Under the pieces are notes generated by a model. That model saw only the letters and a program-made list of their open reading frames with translations, searched no databases and was not told where the DNA came from. Positions 11,400-21,725 of a stretch of 64,000 nt of DNA are shown here, piece by piece. The stretch is from Hibiscus mutabilis (Eukaryota > Streptophyta > Magnoliopsida > Malvales > Malvaceae): NCBI GenBank assembly GCA_019671005.1, contig CM033712.1:75032479-75096478 (forward strand). The letters run 5' to 3'. The translations under genes and the position numbers were made by a program. Position 1 is the first letter of the stretch. Every line of letters starts with the position of its first letter.

Positions 11400-11983
11400 A
11401 TGGCCAATCAAATTTGTAATCCTTCCCCCCAAACCCTGCTCATCATAACCCTAATTTCTCTCCTTTGCATCAACAAATTTTCCATGAAACTGGTGCACAA
11501 GAAACAGGCAAGGCCTTAATCGAATCAACCTGCAGAAAAACAGAGTACCCTGAAGAATGTATCTCGGCTTTGGAATCAGACCCTAGCAGCTTCAATGCAA
11601 ACTTAGCTGGCTTAACCAGGATTGTTGTACAGAAATCAGAATCCAAACTTGTTGAGACCTTGAACACGGTCAGCAATTTCGTGATGAACGCGACGGATTA
11701 TGCGACATGGGCGTTCCTTCTCTTCCGTCGGGATTCTTACAATGCCAGTGTTCCTCAAATCCAGGAAGGTCTGCAGGCTTTCGATAAGCTCGAGTTCGAG
11801 AAATCGTATCGGAGTGTTGAGGCTGTCAATAAAGCTGTTGTTGAGTGTGATAAACAGGGATTGAAAATGTTGTCCCAAGTTAACAGTGTGCTGTTTAGGC
11901 TCACCAAGGATGCTATGGCCATCCTGCATCTCCTATTCTATTCAGACCAATGCTTATGTTATTGCAATATTATTTACAAATAA
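11400..11983 (+). pseudogene. Pectin methylesterase / invertase inhibitor-like gene, frameshifted
   Basis: The ATG at 11400 opens a signal-peptide-like frame (MANQICNPSPQTLLIITLIS). The PMEI domain lies in another frame, entered around 11465-11500 and running to the stop at 11981. The domain shows TCRKTEYPEEC, the usual first disulfide pair, then NASVPQIQEGLQAFDKLEF, VECDKQG with the fourth cysteine, and a helical end NSVLFRLTKDAMAIL. The third conserved cysteine, expected before DSYN, is missing (FRRDSYN). Family members are small secreted four-helix inhibitors of pectin methylesterase or acid invertase; which of the two cannot be told. The frameshift is probably at the AAATTTTCC run. A sequencing error is the alternative. 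It is a single-exon gene, as is common in the family. Confidence 0.75.
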
Positions 11984-12050
11984 CATGGTTTTAAATAATC
12001 CATGAAAATAATTGTTTGGATATTTTAAATACTTCTCTTAAATTAAAAAC

Positions 12051-12256
12051 ATTATTAGATGAACCCTATTTATCACGTCATCTGTGGTCCCAACTAATTA
12101 GGTCCGTCCATTTCATTTTTTTTCTTAAGGTGAATCATTATTTTTTTTCTACATGTTATTAGAGGGTGGGTAATTATTAGATAGTTATTTTAAGATAAAC
12201 AGACTTGATTTATTGGACCGCAAATGACGTGATAAATATGGTTCATCTAATAATTT
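12051..12256. mobile_element. Foldback MITE, about 205 bp
   Basis: The left arm ATTATTAGATGAACCCTATT (12051 on) and the reverse complement of the right arm (ending about 12254) agree over roughly 40 bases, including TTTATCACGTCAT. The middle is AT-rich and non-coding. Flanks contain CTCTTAAAT and CTCCTTAAAT, a possible worn target duplication. It lies between the inhibitor gene and the RRM gene. Confidence 0.6.
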
Positions 12257-12466
12257 CTCCTTAAATCGATACTTGATTGAGAGAAAACTAAAAATCAAGT
12301 ATTTGATAATTCAAATTATCCAAACACGATCTCAACTTGATAATCATGAATTATGTCCAAATTTATTTAAATTAAGCTCGAATAATTTATAAAAACAAAT
12401 ATCACATTTAAATATTTACTCTAAAGACATGTATATATTTTTTGTTAATATAATAATTTATCATTC

Positions 12467-12583
12467 TATATAAGGGTGAATTGGTAATTTTAAGTAAGTC
12501 CTTGCTTCTTTTTTAAGTCGATTGCAATTTTGTCCTTTTTTACTCGCACCACAAAAAGGTTTTAGCTTAAAGTCTTAAACCCT
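12467..12583 (+). promoter_or_regulatory. Putative promoter of the RRM gene (TATA, telo-box)
   Basis: TATATAAG at 12467-12474 stands about 140 bp upstream of the start codon. AAACCCT (telo-box core) at 12577-12583 lies in the probable 5' leader. Telo-boxes near the start are frequent in plant genes for ribosomes and organelle gene expression, which agrees with the product. The assignment is inferred from position. Confidence 0.35.
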
Positions 12584-12612
12584 GATTATCCATTCCCACT
12601 AATTTATCTTCC

Positions 12613-14171
12613 ATGGCTTTGAGGGCGGCGGCGACGAGATCGATGTTTGCCGGGTTAGCTCCACCGGGATTGAGGGGGTTCTGCTCGACGGCTTCCGCTA
12701 ATTCCTTCATGCCGCCACCAATTGCAGCGATGGGGAACGGTGAGGGAACCCCTGGTCGAGAGCAAGCGCCTCCAAGCACCAATCTCTTTGTCTCCGGCAC
12801 GTTCTTTTCTTTCCCATATATACCCATCATACTTTTCATGTTTGTTCATGTTATTTATAGGTTGTTTTGGTATTGCTTAGATGTTTAGTTTTTTGTTTGG
12901 TTGCTTGGAAACTGCAGGGAAATAGAGGGAAAAAGTTGTTTCTTTTAATGTGTTTGATTTGTTGGTCCTGTTCTTTTCTGTGTTGTTGGTAAATATTGTT
13001 TATATATCGAATTGTTGGGTTCTTTTGCTTGTTCAATTGCTCGGACAAGCTGTGTTTTTAAGGGTTTCCTTATTCCTGTTATTTCCTAGTTTAGTTGTAT
13101 TTTTTTGCTTACATGCTGATTTATTAGGTTATTATGCTGGTTTGATTGCTAGAAAATGCGGGGAAATTGAAGAAAATTTTGATATTTGCTGTTGTTTGAT
13201 TAAGTGGTCATAAAATGAAAACATGAAACAATTGATATTGTCTCTCTATATAATTCATTCAAAGAAGTAATCTATCAATCTTGAACAGATTTGAGCATTA
13301 TTAATTTGGGTCTGTGATTAGAGTTCCGCAAACATATTCGATTATACTTGCTTACTGGGGTCACTTGTTTACCTTTCTTTGTTGATGTAACTTATTATTT
13401 GAATTTCTTTTTTAGGGCTTAACAAGCGCACTCCTTCAGAGAAACTTCGAGAAGCCTTTTCTCAGTTTGGCCGAGTAGTTGATGGTTTGTCTCCCTTACC
13501 TCAGATGATTTTGGAAATTGTCTTTCTGAGATTAATAACCATTGGTCTTTTTTTGTCTCTACAGCCAGAGTGGTGACTGATCGAGTATCAGGATATTCTA
13601 AAGGGTTTGGTTTCGTAAGATATGCCACCATAGAAGAGGCTGAGAAAGGCAGGGTGGGCATGGATGGCAAGGTTAGCTCCCTCTACTTCCTCGAATTTTC
13701 ATTTCCTTGAGGAAACTTTATGTTCATTCATCCATTTGCGGATCTCTTTGTTTCAATTTGGAGTGTTAAGATTATAATTTGGTTGAAAGGGTAATAATTG
13801 CTCCTGGAGAGATCTAACAACCATTTTAGAATTGTTCCCTTAAAATTTAAAAGGTTCTTCGAAATTAAACGTGTAAAGTGCTTTTATAGAACTCCACCAG
13901 GTTAGATAATTAATGAATGATGATTGAATCATGCTTTGTTATATTTTTTTTCCTTTTAGTTTTATCTTACATGGATAGATTGCGGAAAGTGATATATCTG
14001 AATACACTGCCTCCCATCTTCCCCTGATTGTGGTAACTAATTTCCTTTCGATCATTGCAGTTTCTCGATGGTTGGGTTATATTCGCAGAGTATGCAAGAC
14101 CTCGGCCAGAACGAACTCTGCCTCAGAACATGTCTAATTCAAATGGCTATAATTCCTACGGCCGTGAATGA
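12613..14171 (+). CDS. Organelle-type single-RRM RNA-binding protein, 4 exons
   Basis: CDS is join(12613-12796, 13416-13484, 13565-13671, 14061-14171): 471 nt, 156 residues. Residues 1-35 or so (MALRAAATRSMFAGL, then RGFCSTA) are rich in Ala, Arg and Ser with no acids, like a mitochondrial presequence. One RRM follows: RNP2 is NLFVSGLNKRT and RNP1 is KGFGFVRYA. A short tail ends YNSYGRE. Single-RRM organelle proteins (ORRM/glycine-rich type) assist C-to-U editing or other RNA steps in mitochondria; the exact member is not certain. Introns 2 and 3 are GT-AG. Intron 1 needs a GC donor (12797 GC...AG 13415) to keep VSG-LNK joined. Start, stop and all junctions hold one frame, so this is the one intact gene of the window. 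Confidence 0.85.
12797..13415 (+). other. GC-AG intron 1 of the RRM gene
   Basis: The exon ends TCC-G and the intron starts GCACGTTC. No GT near this point gives an open frame: the GT five bases on would join to a TAA stop. With the GC donor the phase-1 codon GGG is rebuilt and the RNP2 motif is unbroken. Confidence 0.7.
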
Positions 14172-14790
14172 GTTTGATCACGGACATGCTTTTTCATTTT
14201 ATCTTAATCAGAGACGGGTTTACACTGGGGTCGGGGTATCATCTCTTACCAGGAGGAAGTTAATGCAATATAGATGTGATGAACTCTGTGGTATCTCATT
14301 TAAGAATTATAGGAAAAACAAAACCAGATGTTGAACCTTTGAATTATTATTTTTCATGGATTTTGCTGTCATCTAAGAACTCATTTGTATTATTTGGTAT
14401 TTACCTTTTTGCAGGCTTTGTGGTGAAATGAATTTACATGAAATAAAGCCTTTAAAATCAACTTATTTAAATCTGGATTAAATTTTTTGATTGTTTAAAT
14501 TTGGATTAATTGACAACACCTTTACTGCTAAATAACATATAAAAAAGCAATAAGTCAATAACGAGAGCCTTAAGCTTGCTTTCTATAATTACTATAATTA
14601 CTATATAGTAGTAATATTTTCCTTTAGTACAATTAGAATGATGAAGAACATTGTTAACAATTGCATTTCATACCATGTTATTACTACAAGTAATATGTTA
14701 ATTTATCGGATGAAATTTTGTCTTACATTAAAATTTTAAAGCCTTGAACAGATCTCTCCTTTTTTTACCAAAAAAAGGCGCCATGAAAAA
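14172..14790 (+). other. 3' UTR with poly(A) signal, then spacer
   Basis: AATAAA at 14442-14447 follows the RRM stop codon by about 270 bp and is the likely poly(A) signal. The small open frame 14068-14334 overlaps exon 4 and the UTR in another frame and is not real. From about 14480 to 14790 the sequence is AT-rich with nothing recognisable. Confidence 0.55.
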
Positions 14791-14792
14791 TA

Positions 14793-15600
14793 TTTTTTTT
14801 CTGAATAAATGATATTTTATTCATACAAAATATCCTGTATACATTAAGCCATTACAAATCTTTAACAACAAATCTACCAACTAGAAAAAAATTCCAGATC
14901 CCTATCTTCTAGATGCCTTATACAGACCAGTCACTAACTAAAGACATATCGGATTGAACAAACTTATTACAGCCAAGTAATCTAAAACAAACATCATGTT
15001 TAATTTGCGAAACAATGACCGAGACATTCCTAATCGTTCTTTCATGCTACCTTCTATTCCTTTCCTGCCAGAAACAATAGTTGAAACTGCACCAAACCAA
15101 TCGAACCATGGTAGATTTCAAGGATTTTCCTTTGCTATGCCATGCACCTAGGGACGGAGCTACTTTGTTAATGGGAGGGGCTGCTGCCCCCGACAAGGGA
15201 ATTTTTTTATCTTTGATTCTTTATATATAGTTTTAAAAGATAAGAATAATTATAAATTTGCCACCCTACTTTCAAATTTTATGTTCTACCCTCACCCCAA
15301 ATCTTGGCCCCTTCCCCGCGTGCACCCAGTCCAACATCACCAATCAACAGTCATGATCTACCTGTAAATTACAAACTTGCATTAACATCTCCCAGACCTA
15401 TTTTCGAAAACTTGAAGGAAGCAAATATATGATCTCTTGTTTCCCTTTCATCTCCACATAATACACAAAGGTTCTACTGCACATCCCCAACTTAACATCC
15501 TCATCTTAGTTGGTAATCTATCTTGCACCACCAGTCAAGAGATAAAGGAATAGTGAACTATAGACAGACCACCCAAACTATTCGAAAAACATTTTTTTTA
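14793..15600 (-). mobile_element. LINE 3' end with zf-RVT remnant
   Basis: The minus strand encodes decayed LINE pol C-terminus: CVLCGDERETRDHIFASFKF (about 15480-15410), the zinc-binding zf-RVT pattern with CxxC and H. MVRLVWCSFNYCFWQERNRR (about 15120-15050) follows it after an insertion. The 3' end reads TGAATAAAATATCATTTATTCAG followed by an A-run at 14800-14793, a typical plant LINE tail. The element is 5'-truncated and carries stops and frameshifts. No target duplication is obvious. Confidence 0.75.
15148..15335. mobile_element. Small insertion splitting the LINE remnant
   Basis: Begins TAGGGACGGAGCTACTTTG and ends in a C-rich stretch CCTTCCCCGCGTGCACCC. The AGGGACGGAGC end and GGGGCTGCTGCCCCC phrase resemble a widespread plant non-autonomous TIR element. 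The right end is worn. The LINE translation resumes on both sides, which supports an insertion. Confidence 0.45.
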
Positions 15601-15667
15601 ATTTAATGACCAAAATATAATTTAATAATAACGAAATGAGTGTGGGTATATGATAAAAGGTAGAATT

Positions 15668-15813
15668 TGGAAATATTATCTTTGTATTCTCATTTAATAT
15701 GTTACATTTACAAGAGATACATATTTATATTGTAAGCTAATAAGCTACTGCTAACCATGTAACAAACTCAACTAACAAATTAACAAATAACTAACAGATT
15801 AGCAATCTTCAAC
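15668..15813 (-). mobile_element. 3' LTR of outer copia element
   Basis: The minus strand reads TGTTGAAGATTGCTAATCTG at 15813, just after a polypurine-like CCTCCAATTTGAGGGG, and ends near AATATTTCCA at 15668. Length about 146 bp, short but normal for some copia lineages. The coding sequence directly upstream on the minus strand is the end of the copia polyprotein (residues like HDKLISKLG). Confidence 0.6.
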
Positions 15814-15905
15814 ACTACCCCTCAAATTGGAGGATGAAAAACGTTTTTCATTCCCAACTTGGATATCAATTTGTCATGTTGTGAACCCAAAGATTTCGTC
15901 ATTAT

Positions 15906-16384
15906 TGTTAGAACCAAATCATAAATTAATATGAAACCTAATACCCATGATCTATCATGTCAAATCATCAAGAACAATAAAACCAGTTAAACTGAATGCG
16001 AAAGCGTACATGAATTCATTGATGGACTGAAAACCTTGAATCCTTTGATGGAGATTGCCTAAAAGGTGGTTGTGATCTTGCAAGAAGATAGGTTAGCCCT
16101 TGCCGTAAAAACTCTCTGACGGGACGAGAGTACTACAAGTTAACCTATTTCTTGGGGACCACTACCTCTTTATATAGTTGGTTATTAAATCAACTATTAA
16201 ATATTTATAACTCTGCCCCTCATTGAATTATAAATATATCTTATGGTATCTACACTTTTATTTCCATGACACTTTAATACCTATGACACGCCTAATATAA
16301 TTGGTCACTTAATTTTGTGTCATACTTTATAATAGCATCATACATTTTACATATGTGCCCATAATTGCATATTTTAATCCAACA
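15906..16384 (-). repeat. 3' LTR of nested copia element
   Basis: 479-bp LTR bounded by TG and CA and preceded on the plus strand by ATTAT. It aligns along its full length with 21257-21725, with scattered substitutions and small indels. Between this LTR and 17575 (16385-17575) I see only decayed non-coding or unrecognisable pol sequence. Confidence 0.85.
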
Positions 16385-17575
16385 ATCTCCCACTTGGGCA
16401 ACATATGTTTCCTGATAAATGTACAACCTTATGAGCTCAGAATTTGCTATTATATAATAGGTATTCTATAACAATCTCGTCCATCAACTATACCCATATA
16501 GAATCAAAGCAGCCTTTTCCGTATCAATCATGATTAGACCCATCAATGGTCAAAATACAAATATAGTCAAATGACATAGATCAATCATGGATGCGTAGCA
16601 TGGAAAATTACATGAAATATGAACCGTACATGTCTATTTCCAACTGGTCCTCCTAAACCTTAGTGAGATCAAACTTTACTAAATTCAGAGCGTGCATAAA
16701 CCAAAAGAACTTTATTTCTGCAGAAAATAATCTTAAAATAACTTTAAACTGAAGTAACCAAAATTATGTCTAAACCAAATGAGCATTTTCAAAATTGCAA
16801 ACTTTTACTAAAACTGAATATCCTTAAATAACATTACACCCACATGAGTAGTGTGCTCATGAAAGACCTAAGGTGACAATTTTTTAATATGCGTGCAATT
16901 ATAAAGTTTGTACCAACATGCTCTATAGACACACAACCACTCTGAATTTTCTTTAACAACTAGGAACTTAATATTTTTTTGCTTCAAATTTGAAGTGTTC
17001 CTATTATTTATAGAATAAATGAATGCATGTTTATTGTCACAAAATAACTGAAGTGGTCTTTCTATTCAATCTATAGTTGGCAGCTCATGTGAAAAAATTC
17101 ATTTGCATCAATATTCTATTAGAATCGAACTCTGTAAACCTGATGATCTCTAACTTACCAGAACTCCGATACGTGAGCATATAACTTTTGTTCTCTAAAT
17201 ATATCTCACTCTATTGGCTGCTATCCAATAGTCCATACTAGATTTTCTTAAATATCTGTCTAACATTCTAACAATGTACGCAATATCCAAACGCATACAT
17301 ACTTGAACATAAATTAGATTCTCAATAGCTTATGCATATGGAATCATTTATATTTTCTAAATTTCAAGGTTACTTTTAGGGCATTGAGTAAGACAAAATT
17401 TGTCTTCTTTAGCAATATGAGTATCACTTGGTTTACTCCCACTGAACTTACAATATATACAATTATCAACTAAATTTATCTCCAAACCGAATGAGATAAT
17501 TAATATGGAATTTATAATTTCATTAGTGAGAGTCCTACTTAAGCTCATAGATAAATTTCTTTAATTTACATATCA

Positions 17576-18030
17576 TTAATTTTGTATTATTAGACACAAA
17601 TCTATGATTGTACCATACGTTTCTTCATTGTCTCCATTGAAAAGCACAAGCTTAACATCCATCTTATGTAGCTCAAGATTAAAATAAGCAACAAGCGTCA
17701 TGATTATCTTGAAAGAATCTCTCAATGAAACTTGAGAGAAAGTCTCCACAAAATCAATGTCTTCTTTTAGAGTATATCCTTTAGATACCAGACGTGCCTT
17801 ATACTTGTCCACATTACTATTTCCATCCTTATTGGTTTTAAATATCCATTTACAACTAATTGGTTTGCACTTTAAGGTAACGAGACAAGTTTTTAAACTT
17901 TATTGTCTTGCATAAAATTATACTCTTCTTGTATGACATCAATCCACTTTTGAGAGTTAGAACTTTTTATGGTTTGTTGAAAAATGACTAGGTCATTTTC
18001 TATCATTCCATTGTTACCTTATTTTGAAGA
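17576..18030 (-). pseudogene. Copia reverse transcriptase remnant of nested element
   Basis: The minus strand reads NSQKWIDVIQEEYNFMQDNK (about 17970-17910), the usual start of copia RT. After stops comes DKYKARLVSKGYTLKEDIDF at 17812-17753. ELHKMDVKLVLFNGD follows, a worn form of the motif that holds the first catalytic aspartate (MDVKTAFLNGD). The frame ends at 17576 and no YVDD segment is seen downstream, so part of RT is lost. Confidence 0.7.
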
Positions 18031-18419
18031 AATACAATATAATAATCCGGAATAGTATTTCATCTTCCTCTCATAGACCTCTTTAATGACACTTGTTTTT
18101 TTAAGGTTGTTGAGTTCGTTCTTTTGAAATAATTACCTTATCTTGAATGAGAGTTGTTCAACATTGTTTTGTTGAAGTACTTGATTCACTTCTTGATTAA
18201 TGATAGGTGTGAAAACCTAAACACCATCGAAAGTGATAGTAGGAATTAAATTATAATTCAATCCCTCCTCAATAGCAATGTATCTAACCTTATTTCTCCC
18301 TCCAAACTCAACATCCTAAAAATATTATAAATCTCTCCTTAAAATAATCCTAATTGTGGGATCATAAAATTCACTGCCCATGGATCACTCAAAATAATCA
18401 TAGTAGTTGCTCACTTTTT

Positions 18420-18520
18420 TAAAGTTTAATTACTTCACATGTGTCCTAACTTGTTACAAAAGAAATCAACCATTTGTTCCTTATTGTTGTTTCTTTTGAG
18501 TTGGACCTTAGCAAATTTAT
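18420..18520 (-). pseudogene. Gag zinc-knuckle remnant of nested copia element
   Basis: The minus strand around 18470-18430 encodes DFFCNKLGHM, a worn CCHC knuckle (CxxCxxxGHxxxxC with the first and last cysteines lost). It lies close upstream of the RT remnant, so protease and most of integrase appear deleted. The stretch 18520-19250 is AT-rich; an ORF at 18665-18856 may be gag-derived but shows no motif. Confidence 0.4.
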
Positions 18521-19249
18521 TCTAATATTTTTATTGCCCTTATTCTTAAAGACACTAACTAAATAAGCACAAAACAAATGATTATTTTTACACTTATAAT
18601 GCTTCAACCTTTCTTCCTCTTGAACACAATGATAAATGAGCCCAAATAGAGTCTATTTCTCCTTTTAACAATTGTAACTTGAATTGGTTAAACTGTATAG
18701 GAAGTAGTGCCAAAACCATAAGAACAAATAATTGTTAGAAAGTTTGATCTTATGTGCCTTAAATTTTAAAGCAATATTAAACATTTTCATAATGTACTCC
18801 ACATTTCCTTGACCCTTATACTTCATAGACATCAAAGAAAGCATAAGTGATGCCATATTAACCTTAATGTTTTGAGTAAAACATTTCTTAATTTTGTCAA
18901 AGAAACCCTTAATATGAGTAATCTCTTTAGATTTTTTGCTCCTAAAAAAACTTAAAGAATGTTATTCATTACGATCATTAGACTCATGCGATTTGAACGA
19001 CATCACCTCTCAAAATACCTTTTATGGTTGCTTACCACAGTAAGAGGTGCAAGTTATTCTTTCCTTTGTGCAAAGTCTATGTTCATACAACTACCAAATA
19101 CAACATGTAAGCGTCTTTTATATTCCTTGAAATTAGTTTCACTAAACATGAGTGTATAATGTATTTAACAGATATTGTGACAACAAAAATAAATTACCTA
19201 AATATAGAACAAAAATAAGTAAAAAATAAAAACAAGCTCACATAAATAT

Positions 19250-20100
19250 TCATAAGTAAACAATAAATTTAAAATAATGGTTAATTCCCCTCAAGATACC
19301 AATATCAAGTCTTTGGACAGTAATATTAACTATAAGCAGTACTCTTGTTGTAGCAATCAAACATTGAAAATAAACTATATCAAACAATAGATTAATCTTT
19401 GGACTAACGTATTGCTCACATAAAATACCTTATAATTGTCATATATTTATTGCCACAGTTGTTGTTGTAATTCTGCCAAATATTAACTTTCCTTTGGGCC
19501 AATTAATAAACGCATGAATTACAAAAACTCATAATCATCTTAATATTTTAAATAAACTAATCTACACAAAAGCGGTCACTTTGGTGACATTATGTTTCAA
19601 TTAATCCATTAAAATATTAGACATTTGAAGCCAAAATATAAATTTAATTGTTTCAAAATATTTTCCTTAATTTTATCTTTTAATTAAATTAAAAGATAAC
19701 CAAAGTAATAATAAATTTGAATAAAAGTAAACCTCATATTAAGATATCGGACACTCCATTAATCTTTCATCTTTGGACAAAACATTAAATTGCAAGTGAT
19801 ATCTTGGTACAGTAATCAAACATTGATAATAAGAACAAGTCAAACAAAAATATTCCTTTGGGCCGATTTATTGCTCACATATAAAATTGAATAATTATCA
19901 CATGTTTATTATCATAGTTGCACATGTAATAATGTTAATTATTAAACTTCCTTTGGGCCGAGTAATACTAACATAATCCGCTTACATGCACAAAACCTTC
20001 TATATTTTAAAATAAAATAATTTACACAATAGATGTCACTTTGGTGACTTAATGTTTCAATTAATTTATCTCAAAATATATAATATAAATATACCGATAT
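19250..20100. repeat. Diverged 460-bp tandem duplication in copia leader
   Basis: Marker phrases recur with a constant offset: CTTTGGACA at 19311 and 19771, and GTCACTTTGGTGAC at about 19575 and 20035. TTCCTTTGGGCC also appears in both. The duplication lies between gag and PBS in the untranslated leader. The copies are well diverged, so it predates much of the element's decay. Confidence 0.65.
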
Positions 20101-21239
20101 TAAAATTAAAATTTTGTAACGGTCAAATTGAAATTTCTGATAATACTTAAGTTTTCGAAATAACCCAAAATAAGAATGTTTGAATGGGTTATCAGAAATC
20201 GAAAAACCTAAATCTTCAACTATTCCTCAAAAATTTCTTTAAACATGCATTTACCAAAATTTTCACTAGATTAATAAACCATTAAACTAAATGCATTTGA
20301 TCCTTAACTTCAAAATCACCAACATATTGAATTCAAAATAATCAAACTTAACCGAAAGTAAAAAATATATTAATGAATTCAATATGGATCAATGTTAGTA
20401 TATGTTTTTCCAAAGATCAAAACTAAATGTGATTCAACAATTCAAGCAAGAATTATTAGAGATAATTTGAATAAAGCTTCGAGAACTAACCTGTTTATAA
20501 AGTTTCCAAGTCACGGTAAATTTGCCACGATAAAGCCCAAGTCAAACTTTTTTTTATTCTTAATTACTAACGATCAAAATTAAAATTTTGATCAAACCGA
20601 ATTGAATATATATTTCAAACTAAATATATATACCACAAATTGCAACATATAAATATTTTTAGATTAAATAATATATACCATTCAAACTAAAAACAATTAT
20701 GTTAACCAACAATTAAAACCCTAAAATATGAGAATCTTAATGGTTCTAAAAAATTACAATCCGAATTAAAATTCAATAATCAAAAGCTGCTATACATAAT
20801 TAATACATTCACGCATGAATTAACATTAAAGTTAACTTAAACAAATAGCAGATTTATCCCCTGCCATATGTCGTTCAAAACCTAAAGTATCCCTTAAAGT
20901 TTGTAGAGCAAACAGGGGCAGCTTAAAGTTTCACAATAACCCTACATATACATACTTTACGATAAATTCAAGCATGGTGGTTATCGTACAAGAGATTATC
21001 ACAAAATAAATCCAAATAAGGTTGATAACCTAATAATTGTAATCGGGGATTTAGGGAAATTGATTAAACAGTAAGCACCAAAAAAATACAATCCAAATCA
21101 TACGAAACATTAAAACCCTAAAAATTCAACATCAATAATTAACTCAAATACCGGTTCAAAAATGAAACCCTTAAAAAGATTTCAGAACGAATCAATCAAA
21201 ATTAAATAAATAAATTGGTTCTCAATGATTAAACATAAT
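20101..21239. other. AT-rich leader of nested copia element
   Basis: Between the duplicated leader and the PBS there is about 1.1 kb of AT-rich sequence with no convincing coding frame. The 20392-20583 frame is short and shows no known motif. Confidence 0.5.
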
Positions 21240-21256
21240 AAGGCGCTGATGCCACT

Positions 21257-21725
21257 TGTTAGAACCAAATCATAAATTAATATGAAATTTAATATCCATG
21301 ATCTATCATGTCAAATCATCAAGAATAATAAAACGGTTAAACTGAATGCGAAAGCGTACCTGAATTCATTGATGGACTGAAAACCTTGAATCTTTTGATG
21401 GAGATCGCCTAAAAGGTGGTTGTGATTTTCCAAGAAGATAAGTTAGCCCTTGACGTAAAAACTCTCTTACGGGGACAAGAGTAATACAAGTTAACTTATT
21501 TATTGGGGACCACTACCTCTTTATATAGTTGGTTATTAAATCAACTATTAAATATTTATAATTCTGTCCCTTATTAAATTATAAATATATCTTATAGTAT
21601 CTACACTTTTATTTCTATGACATTTTACACACTTAACATAATTGGTCACTTAATTTTGTGTCATATTTTATAATAGCATCATATATTTTACATATGTGCC
21701 TACAATTGCGGATTTTAATCCAACA
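21257..21725 (-). repeat. 5' LTR of nested copia element
   Basis: 469-bp LTR. On the minus strand it starts TGTTGGATTAAAAT at 21725 and ends GGTTCTAACA at 21257, with the PBS two bases further in. The phrase TCTTTATATAGTTGG near its middle lies in the orientation opposite to the element. Confidence 0.85.

Larger units (their letters stand above)
15906..21725 (-). mobile_element. Nested copia element with LTRs, PBS, PPT and TSD ATTAT
   Basis: Left copy LTR 15906-16384 and right copy LTR 21257-21725 both run TGTTAGAACC...AATCCAACA. They are flanked by the perfect 5-bp duplication ATTAT (15901-15905 and 21726-21730). Orientation is minus: the PBS (TGGCATCAGCGCC, like the initiator tRNA-Met site TGGTATCAGAGC) sits at 21254-21240 and the polypurine tract AAGTGGGAGAT at 16395-16385. 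The interior is short (about 4.9 kb), decayed and lacks a clear integrase; the LTRs differ at many sites, so the insertion is old. Confidence 0.85.
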
